Origin: an uncultured bacterium
GTDB taxonomy: Bacteria > UBA4055
Assembly: GCA_937873545.1 (NCBI GenBank)
Contig: CALMWI010000231.1
Span: 1-14,023, forward strand
DNA: 14,023 nt
Direction: 5' to 3'
A model generated the notes under the pieces. The model did no database searches. It was given only the letters and a program-made list of their open reading frames with translations, and was not told the DNA's origin. Below, piece by piece: positions 1 through 6,351 of the stretch; position 1 is the stretch's first letter, and the number at the start of each line of letters is the position of its first letter. A program made the translations under genes and the position numbers.

Positions 1-1272
1 CCTGTTTATGTGAAATTTATGCCCGTAAACATAAGGTTCTACTCTTGCGTATTCAAAATTGAATGTAAGCCCGTCAACAAAAAGAAAATTTGAGTTGTAA
101 AATCCTGCTGCAACAGCCCACTTGTTCATATAATTCTTCGTCCAGCTTTCTGTAAAAGTTTCATCGTCGAACAGCAATTCACCGTACACTGAATAGTTTT
201 TATAAGGTCTGTATGAAAGGTCGAAGCTGATCAGAGAATTGTCATGGTCTCCGTAATAGTGACCCATCCAGAACAGAGGAAGTACAGGCAGCAGATAACC
301 AATTTCTATTGTTCTATCCCCTGAGATCACCATTTCATTCACGCCGAAACTGAGATTGTCGAGCGCTCTCCATTCGAGTCTGTGAGCTGAAAGGTATTTT
401 TCCCTTTTTACATATTCCGTCCATTTTATCGAATCTTCATTTGATATTGCATAGTATGGTATTTCGCTTTCTCTTCTTGTCTGCGAATCGGCAAGCAGCG
501 AACCGGTGACTGTTGTGAATTTCAGCCTGTCGCCCGCTATTGAAAATATAAAATTCTCATAGTACGCTTTGATCGGCGTTAAAGTCAGGGAATTCATCAT
601 GCCTGAACCTAAAGAAACCGGATATTTACCAATAGAGAAATTTATATTTTCGCCGGCAAACAGTAAAGATGTCTCAGTGTGATCTTCGCTGGAGAAATCA
701 GCCTCACCGCCGGAAGGCACAAGCACAAGCGTTTCATATTCATCTCTCAAATGTTTCGTATAATTATGTTTGAGCATCACGCCTGAATTTGTGTGAAGCG
801 ACAAAAAATCCCTGTACCCGAAATAGGCCTCTATCCCGCCGTCGGTGACATGTTGGGATATATCATCGAACTTATAATATTTCTCAGAAAAAGGCTTCCT
901 TAGAAAAAGCGGTTTTTCTATGGCGTTCTGGGATATATAGGACTGATTCCAATAGGCTTCAAACCAGCCGACAGTGTTTTTCGATTCAGCTTTGCCGAAA
1001 CGGTTATCTTGGTCTAAATATTCTTCTTCAAATCTATTAACGAAATTCTTTGTTTTGGGATCAGGATCTTTGATCTCAATCAGTTTTTTATAAATCTCAT
1101 CAGCTCTATAGGGTTTTGATCCTGTGAACGGAATATTTATCATTCCCGAAATATTCAGATAATCCAGGTACTCATAAGTATATTTGTCCGTCATAGGAAT
1201 ATTTATCGGTGCTGAGGCATAAACTATGCATGATAAGAATGTAATAAGTATTAAGATCATCCTGATGTTCAT
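1..1272 (-). CDS. Wzi-like outer-membrane beta-barrel protein (capsule assembly Wzi family), 3' end beyond the window
   Basis: An open frame of 424 codons runs from ATG at 1270-1272 to the left edge without a stop, so the C-terminus is missing. Residues 1-21 look like a signal peptide (hydrophobic core at 5-18, then YASA, with likely cleavage after A21). An N-terminal segment at about 30-67 (YEYLDYLNISG, then TGSKPYRADEIYKKL) resembles the helical start of Wzi-family proteins. The rest alternates aromatic and polar residues as in beta-barrels. Family-like stretches are IGKYPVSLGSGMMNSLTL (214-231), RLEWRALDNLSFGVNEM (298-314) and GDHDNSLISFDLSYR (341-355), then YGELLFDDE (363-371). E. coli Wzi is an outer-membrane lectin that anchors capsule, but this broader family is often uncharacterised, so a surface-polysaccharide role is inferred. 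The start overlaps the preceding stop (ATGA) and has a strong GGAGG. Family assignment comes from remembered motif patterns, not a search. Confidence 0.8.
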   Translation of the reverse strand, partial: MNIRMILILITFLSCIVYASAPINIPMTDKYTYEYLDYLNISGMINIPFTGSKPYRADEIYKKLIEIKDPDPKTKNFVNRFEEEYLDQDNRFGKAESKNTVGWFEAYWNQSYISQNAIEKPLFLRKPFSEKYYKFDDISQHVTDGGIEAYFGYRDFLSLHTNSGVMLKHNYTKHLRDEYETLVLVPSGGEADFSSEDHTETSLLFAGENINFSIGKYPVSLGSGMMNSLTLTPIKAYYENFIFSIAGDRLKFTTVTGSLLADSQTRRESEIPYYAISNEDSIKWTEYVKREKYLSAHRLEWRALDNLSFGVNEMVISGDRTIEIGYLLPVLPLFWMGHYYGDHDNSLISFDLSYRPYKNYSVYGELLFDDETFTESWTKNYMNKWAVAAGFYNSNFLFVDGLTFNFEYARVEPYVYGHKFHINR

Positions 1273-2192
1273 TTTTCCTCCGGATTCTTTGAAAAAAACC
1301 GTTTATCTAAAATTTTTATAGATATTATTCCTGTAACAAGCGTCAGAAGCAGATTCACCGCCCTGTCGATCAGCGAAGCTACCACTCCTATTCCGGCGTC
1401 AGCGAACAGAAGATAAGATATCCCTGCGACAAAACCTTCCTTAACTCCAAGACCTCCCGGTGTGAAAGAAAGGAAGAATGATAAATTAGCGATTATCCCG
1501 ATAAGAAAAGCGTGGTATATTGAAATATCGGATCCGGCTATCCCGAAAGAAATATACATTCTCGCAGAGAACAGAGTGATTCCGCCTAATATGGTCAGAA
1601 CTGTATAGAACAGATTCATTTTATTTTTATTGATCAGCTTTCTGTTACTCACGAAAAGAATATAATACTGAGACAGTTTATTTTCCCTGTTATTCTTTGC
1701 AATTTTGTACGATATAAACACTAATACTGCTGTGATCAGGCAAAACAATATCACAAAAGGAAAATTGATCTTGTTGTAGAAAGACAGCATCTTATCATCA
1801 AAAATAAAGAACAGCGACATGAGCAGTGTAACAACCGTAACCAAAATATAGATCAGCATTGTCGTAAACACAAATTTATTGAAAGGAACTTTTTTCTTAA
1901 CTTTTAGAAATGTACCCAGCGACAACATTCCACCCTTTGCCGGAAGATAATTCAAAATATTTGACGCCAGAGTTAACAGTGCGATATTTATTTTGCTCTC
2001 AAATACATCGAGCATGGCGAATTGTATTTTTATTGCAAAAAATGAGTTTATGTATGAAATGAGAATGACCGCGGACAGCAGTATAAAATCATGCAGATCC
2101 ATATTAAGTATTCTGGAAAAATCGAAATCGGTTCTATAAATAAAAGTTACCAGTAATGCAGCTAAAATTATGTATATAATTGCTTTTTTCAT
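1269..2192 (-). CDS. Flippase-like / lysylphosphatidylglycerol-synthase-type polytopic membrane protein (UPF0104-like)
   Basis: A 307-residue inner-membrane protein with about seven to eight hydrophobic helices (near 4-20, 34-58, 107-131, 143-163, 195-215, 225-243 and 264-293, plus weaker ones). It carries the landmarks of the LPG-synthase transmembrane / flippase-like family: NILNYLPAKGGMLSLG at 78-93, FTPGGLGVKEG at 243-253, and an Arg in LIDRAV at 274-279. In MprF this membrane domain moves lysyl-phosphatidylglycerol across the bilayer. Stand-alone versions like this lack the catalytic C-terminal domain and often sit beside glycosyltransferases, with mostly unknown substrates. It lies 110 bases after a family-2 glycosyltransferase and overlaps the Wzi-like gene by 4 bases. 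No good Shine-Dalgarno precedes the ATG at 2190-2192. A tiny upstream reading frame ends on that ATG and might couple translation. Family confidence is high; the substrate is unknown. Confidence 0.85.
   Translation of the reverse strand: MKKAIIYIILAALLVTFIYRTDFDFSRILNMDLHDFILLSAVILISYINSFFAIKIQFAMLDVFESKINIALLTLASNILNYLPAKGGMLSLGTFLKVKKKVPFNKFVFTTMLIYILVTVVTLLMSLFFIFDDKMLSFYNKINFPFVILFCLITAVLVFISYKIAKNNRENKLSQYYILFVSNRKLINKNKMNLFYTVLTILGGITLFSARMYISFGIAGSDISIYHAFLIGIIANLSFFLSFTPGGLGVKEGFVAGISYLLFADAGIGVVASLIDRAVNLLLTLVTGIISIKILDKRFFSKNPEEK
1273..1281 (-). promoter_or_regulatory. Ribosome binding site of the Wzi-like gene, inside the preceding gene
   Basis: GGAGGAAAA directly precedes the ATG at 1270-1272. 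It is made of the last codons (Glu-Glu-Lys) of the flippase-like gene, whose TGA overlaps the new ATG. This fixes the start and suggests translational coupling of the two genes. Confidence 0.8.
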
Positions 2193-2215
2193 TTAAGAGT
2201 TACAGATTTATTCAT
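2189..2215 (-). other. Possible 8-codon leader ORF coupled to the flippase-like gene
   Basis: ATG at 2213-2215 opens a frame encoding MNKSVTLK and stops at TGA 2189-2191, overlapping the ATG of the flippase-like gene (ATGA). An AGGA at 2226-2229 lies 10 bases upstream, whereas the main gene has no clear ribosome site of its own. The arrangement fits a coupling leader peptide, but a frame this short can arise by chance in AT-rich DNA. Confidence 0.25.
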
Positions 2216-2245
2216 TAAAAGTTCATCCTTCAACAATTAGACAGC

Positions 2246-2274
2246 AATTTAAGTTATTAATTGAAGACTTTCAA
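2246..2274 (-). promoter_or_regulatory. Weak candidate sigma70-type promoter before the flippase-like gene
   Basis: On the minus strand TTGAAA (2269-2274) is separated by 17 bases from TAAATT (2246-2251, 4 of 6 matches to TATAAT). It lies in the only sizeable gap inside the gene cluster (2193-2302), which is otherwise plain AT-rich sequence with a small TTGAA/TTCAA inverted repeat at 2261-2274 and no convincing terminator. AT-rich spacers often produce such matches, so this is tentative. Confidence 0.25.
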
Positions 2275-2302
2275 TAAATTTAAGTAATGTTGAATTAATT
2301 AT

Positions 2303-3250
2303 TTATTTTTTAAATATAATCTTGATCAGTTTTTCCAAAGACCCTATAAAAAATGCGAAACCAAGTATTGGAAGCTGTTTCATAACCGGAATAATATCTT
2401 TATGATCTTCATACAAATAAAGCGCAGTTAGAATAATTGCTGAAACGATCAGCATTAAAAGCCTGAACGGATAAAAAAGAAACAGATACGCAGATACAAT
2501 AAGTGCTGAAAAGTATAGAATTGAAAACTTATTTACGAATCTCAGATAATGGTCGGCAAATGTTTTTCCTCTGTGATTTATCCACGAATAAACATCATTC
2601 CCTTCCCGTGAATGGTATTTTATATTCAGATCAGTATGCCGTAATATTTTTGTGTCGTTCTGAAAAACCATATTTTTGAGAATGGCTGTGTCATCGCTGG
2701 AATCTTTTGCTATTACATCAGGAATGCTTTTTAAGAATAACTCCCTGCTCAATAAAAGGCAGCCTGTCCCTTTGGGGGCTTTAAGAAAATTCTCCTGTGT
2801 TATCCATAACTCTTTTGCATACTTGAACTGCGGATAGTAAGGGTGGTAAAACTTCCTTCTAATGAGATAAAGCAGTGTGTCATATTCGGATTTGTATTTT
2901 TCGTCATTAAGGCTTCCTGCCATTAAAGGCTGATATCCGATCTTCTGAATATTTTGTAGAAGATCACTGAATACTTCTATTCTAGTGTCTATAAGAAGAA
3001 TATTTTCATATTTGGCATGTTCAGCTCCGGTCTTACGAGCCTTTGCACGCCCCATATTCTTTTCGAGATCGATGATTTTCACATTCGGATAGCTCAATGC
3101 AATTTCTTTTGTTCTGTCTGTTGAGCCGTCGTTTATAAGCAGTATCTCTATATTCATGCCTTCGGGTATGGTCAGACCGAGAACTGCATCGAGGCACAGT
3201 TTTATTGTTTCTTCTCCGTTGTAAACAGGTATGACGATCGAAATATCCAA
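2303..3250 (-). CDS. Family 2 glycosyltransferase (GT-A fold) with C-terminal membrane helices
   Basis: A 315-residue enzyme predicted to transfer a sugar from a nucleotide-sugar to a lipid or glycan acceptor at the inner face of the cytoplasmic membrane. The GT2 nucleotide-binding start is clear: SIVIPVYNGEETIKLCLDAV at 4-23, EILLINDGSTDRT at 35-47 and NMGRAKARKTGAEHA at 65-79. The strand that normally carries the metal-binding DXD reads LLIDTRIEV (85-93), so its last Asp is replaced by Arg90. SSDDTAIL (184-191) may supply the acceptor-side acid. Two or three hydrophobic helices (about 244-262, 264-280, 291-305) anchor the C-terminus. The start codon is TTG at 3248-3250, supported by GGGGAG eight bases upstream; the first internal ATG (residue 32) would remove the conserved start. 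It begins 20 bases after the second RND gene, so co-transcription is likely. Donor and acceptor cannot be told. Confidence 0.9.
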   Translation of the reverse strand: MDISIVIPVYNGEETIKLCLDAVLGLTIPEGMNIEILLINDGSTDRTKEIALSYPNVKIIDLEKNMGRAKARKTGAEHAKYENILLIDTRIEVFSDLLQNIQKIGYQPLMAGSLNDEKYKSEYDTLLYLIRRKFYHPYYPQFKYAKELWITQENFLKAPKGTGCLLLSRELFLKSIPDVIAKDSSDDTAILKNMVFQNDTKILRHTDLNIKYHSREGNDVYSWINHRGKTFADHYLRFVNKFSILYFSALIVSAYLFLFYPFRLLMLIVSAIILTALYLYEDHKDIIPVMKQLPILGFAFFIGSLEKLIKIIFKK

Positions 3251-3258
3251 ACTGAATT

Positions 3259-3264
3259 CTCCCC
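3259..3264 (-). promoter_or_regulatory. Ribosome binding site that fixes a TTG start
   Basis: GGGGAG lies eight bases upstream of TTG at 3248-3250. No in-frame ATG between here and the second RND stop could serve instead, so the glycosyltransferase very probably starts at TTG. Confidence 0.75.
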
Positions 3265-3270
3265 GGAAGA

Positions 3271-6200
3271 TTAAGTTTGTTTCATTTTGAAAATATCCAT
3301 GAACTGGGCTTTTACTCTCTCAAAAAATGCGTACATAACAGGCACGACCGTCAGTACGAAAAATGTTGAAGCCGAAAGTCCGCCTATCGTTGTTATTGAG
3401 AATGAGTACCAGAAATTTTTCTCTACATCTGAATTTATTATAAGCGGGACCACGCCCAGGATGGTGGTAATTGAAGTCATAAGGACAGGTCTGATCCTTT
3501 CGATCGTGCCTGTGATTATAGCCTGCATCATGTCGAGACCGGAGGCTCTTTTCGTATTTATATGATATATGAGAATTATTGAGTTATTGACAACAATTCC
3601 CTCAAGCAGGACCACTCCCATATATGCGTCTTCGTTGAAAATCTCCTGAAGACCGAAAAAGATCCCGAAAACACCGACTATGCTTAATGGAATGCTCAGG
3701 ATGATTATGAACGGGTGAAGCAGCGATTCGAAAAGTGAGGCTGTTACCATAAAAACAAGTACGACCGCGAAAAATATAAGCCAGATCATTTCCTTTTTTT
3801 CTTCTTCTGTCATATAATCTTCGTCTTCCTCGTCGAACTTATATCCTGACGGCAGCGGATAGGTTTCTTTTATTGAATTTAAAAACTCATTCGCCTGCTT
3901 TGTAGATGAATTATAATCGTACCTGACATATCTGGTATAGCTCTGATCTTCCTTTGATATCTCATTCATGAGAGCTTCTTTTTTGATCTCGGCAATGTCT
4001 CTGATCCTGAAACTGGTATTTCCCGATATTACTGTCTTGTCGAGAAGGTCTCTGACATTAAATTCCTCGTAGTCAGAATATTTTACGCTCATTTCTATCT
4101 CATCGCCGCCGAACATGATATTGGTTCCGCTTCCGCCGCAGGATGATCTTATCTCCCGCACCAGATCGCTTACATTCGCGTTGAATTGAGCCAGCTTCTT
4201 TCTGTCGATGCTTATGGTATAGTTGAACTGGTCTGAAGACTGCCACCACCGGCCGGTACCGGTAATGTCAACATCGCTGACACGTGAATTTGTAAGCAGG
4301 AATCTTTCCAGTTTCTGCGCTTCAGATTTCAGACCTTCATAATTGTAACCTTTCAGGATCAGGGATGAATTGTACGACTTAGATGTCGAACCGCCTGATC
4401 TGTATCCGCCCGACTGATTAAGCGGATTATAAATAGAAATGAACGGGCCGGAAAAATTTACGGCCATGGACACTAGCTCATTTTCCATCTTGAAAGGTTC
4501 GATAGTATAATACTGTTCGTCGGTATAATTTATCTGGATATATGCGCTCTGCGAAGTCACGGTGGTAGTGAAATTATCATAATTGCCTGTTTCCTGAACT
4601 CTTTTCTCGAAATTTTTTATTATATCGTCAGCCATTTCAACGGTCGATCCTACAGGCATAGATATGTAAACGCTGACCGTGTTCTGAACGTTCCAGCTGA
4701 ACCTTCTTCCCTGATCCACATAATTGTCGAAAAGAAAAAATGACAGATAAAATACTACGCCGGTAAGAATAAGCACAACTTTTCTGTTGTTTACAAAATA
4801 TTTCAGATATTTCGAATAACCTTTAAAATCATCTCCGTTCTCCTGCTGAATAACATGCCTGTATTTTTCTGTCAGAAAAAATCGGGTTAGCAATGGGGTA
4901 AAAGATATTGAGACAACGAAAGATGATAATAAGCTTACGCTTACCGCAATAGCCAGAGGTATCCAGTAGAGCCTTCTTTCGCCTGACATGTATAAAAACG
5001 GTACGAACACGACAACGGTCGTAAGAGTTGAGCTTAAGATAGGATTGAGAACCTCTTTAGTTCCTTCTGAAGCGGCTTTGAATTTATCGTATCCGTGATT
5101 ATAGAGCCTGACTATATTTTCTAGAACCACTACAGAGTTGTCAACAAGTAATCCGAAGCTCAGAACAAGACCTGAGAGAGTAACTATATTTAGAGTGAAA
5201 TCGAAGAAATATAAAATAAAACCGCTCATGAAAAGGCTGACGGCTACAGATAACACTATCACAACGGAGAGCTTTATATTCCTCAGAAAAAATACGAGCA
5301 CGAAAATTATTATCAGAATACTTATCAGCCCTCTGATCTTTATATCGCCGAGTTCTTCTCTTATTGATTCGGTCGAATCGTACTTCGTTTCCGTTTGAAT
5401 TTTATACGAAGCATGGTCCTCTTTGAATTTTTCAAACACTTTATAAACGTTGTCGCAGGTCGAAATAGCGTTCGAGCCGGGTTCTCTGAAAACCGCCACA
5501 TCAACAGATTCCCTGCCGTTGATCCTCTTTAAGCTGTTCGCTTCTTTATTTGAAATAACTACTTGTGCAATATCGTTTATCCTGATGGGAACGCCGTTGT
5601 TGTATTTAAGAATAATTTCCTTCAGCTCTTCCAGACTGCCGAGTTCGTTATCGATCGAGATAGTAAACTCGATCTTATTGCTGTCCCTTACTTCTCCCGC
5701 ATTGATCTGATTTCCGTACTGATAAAGCTTATTCAGATTTGATATTGATATTCCGTAAAAATCCGCTTTCTTTCTGTCTATCAGCACTCTCAGCTCATTT
5801 ACCGGGATTCCTGTTATCTCGACTGAATTGATACCTTTTACGGCAAGAAGATCGTTCTTCAGTTCATTTTCGATCAATAATCCGAGTTCGTCAAGTGAAA
5901 TATCTCCGAAAATATTATAGCTGATCAGCTCCCTGCTTTCGTCAAGTTCTTCCCGGGGCACATATTTTCTGATATACAATCTGTTCCTGACAGCTTCGGG
6001 AAGATCTTTTTTTATCTGATAAAGCTTTTCGTTCAGCGCCAGGTACGCAAAGTTCATATCCGTATCTCTTTCGTATTCGATCGTTATAGACCCGTAAGAA
6101 CTTTCTGAACTTGATGATACTTTATAGATATTGTCGAGGGTATAAATCTCCGATTCTATGGGACTTATGACTTTAGTCTCAATCGTTTCCGGGGAAACAT

Positions 6201-6351
6201 TATCCCATGATGCGCCAACGATGAGCGTGGGATATTCCGTATCGGGCTTTAATTCGAGCGGAATATAATTAAAGGCGATGATCCCGAGAATGGTCAGACT
6301 GCTGAAGAACATTATTATAGTGACGGGTCTTTTTAAAAGATTTTCAAACAT
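3271..6351 (-). CDS. RND efflux permease, HAE1-like, second of a tandem pair
   Basis: A 1026-residue inner-membrane proton-driven exporter, normal length for the HAE1 (AcrB/MdtB-like) family. Topology is standard: TM1 at 10-29, first periplasmic porter/docking half at about 30-335, TM2-TM6 at about 338-488, TM7 at about 523-541, second periplasmic half at 545-850, TM8-TM12 at about 855-1008. TM4 carries GLLVDNSVVVLENI (400-413), so the proton-relay pair is D404/N405 rather than the Asp-Asp of AcrB. TM10 reads GIVVNNSIILI (918-928), with Asn922 where AcrB has Lys940. FESLLHPFIIILSIPLSIVG (874-893) is a typical TM8-TM9 junction. Odd points are a Gly/Ser/Tyr-rich loop at 646-662 and a very acidic stretch at 840-852 just before TM8. 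The ATG follows the TAA of the first RND gene with no gap, indicating coupled expression and perhaps a mixed trimer. No signs of decay; substrate unknown. Confidence 0.95.
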   Translation of the reverse strand: MFENLLKRPVTIIMFFSSLTILGIIAFNYIPLELKPDTEYPTLIVGASWDNVSPETIETKVISPIESEIYTLDNIYKVSSSSESSYGSITIEYERDTDMNFAYLALNEKLYQIKKDLPEAVRNRLYIRKYVPREELDESRELISYNIFGDISLDELGLLIENELKNDLLAVKGINSVEITGIPVNELRVLIDRKKADFYGISISNLNKLYQYGNQINAGEVRDSNKIEFTISIDNELGSLEELKEIILKYNNGVPIRINDIAQVVISNKEANSLKRINGRESVDVAVFREPGSNAISTCDNVYKVFEKFKEDHASYKIQTETKYDSTESIREELGDIKIRGLISILIIIFVLVFFLRNIKLSVVIVLSVAVSLFMSGFILYFFDFTLNIVTLSGLVLSFGLLVDNSVVVLENIVRLYNHGYDKFKAASEGTKEVLNPILSSTLTTVVVFVPFLYMSGERRLYWIPLAIAVSVSLLSSFVVSISFTPLLTRFFLTEKYRHVIQQENGDDFKGYSKYLKYFVNNRKVVLILTGVVFYLSFFLFDNYVDQGRRFSWNVQNTVSVYISMPVGSTVEMADDIIKNFEKRVQETGNYDNFTTTVTSQSAYIQINYTDEQYYTIEPFKMENELVSMAVNFSGPFISIYNPLNQSGGYRSGGSTSKSYNSSLILKGYNYEGLKSEAQKLERFLLTNSRVSDVDITGTGRWWQSSDQFNYTISIDRKKLAQFNANVSDLVREIRSSCGGSGTNIMFGGDEIEMSVKYSDYEEFNVRDLLDKTVISGNTSFRIRDIAEIKKEALMNEISKEDQSYTRYVRYDYNSSTKQANEFLNSIKETYPLPSGYKFDEEDEDYMTEEEKKEMIWLIFFAVVLVFMVTASLFESLLHPFIIILSIPLSIVGVFGIFFGLQEIFNEDAYMGVVLLEGIVVNNSIILIYHINTKRASGLDMMQAIITGTIERIRPVLMTSITTILGVVPLIINSDVEKNFWYSFSITTIGGLSASTFFVLTVVPVMYAFFERVKAQFMDIFKMKQT

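Noticed and set aside
2261..2274. Small inverted repeat TTGAA-GACT-TTCAA as a terminator after the glycosyltransferase gene.
   Set aside because: The stem is only 5 bp, mostly A-T, and is not followed by a clear T-run on the minus strand.
1..2520. Frequent GATC tetramers: 19 by hand count in the first 2520 bases, about twice what independent base frequencies near 39% GC would give.
   Set aside because: The excess can follow from ATC codons after G-ending codons and GAT codons before C. There is no clustering like an origin or SeqA-type region, and only part of the window was counted.
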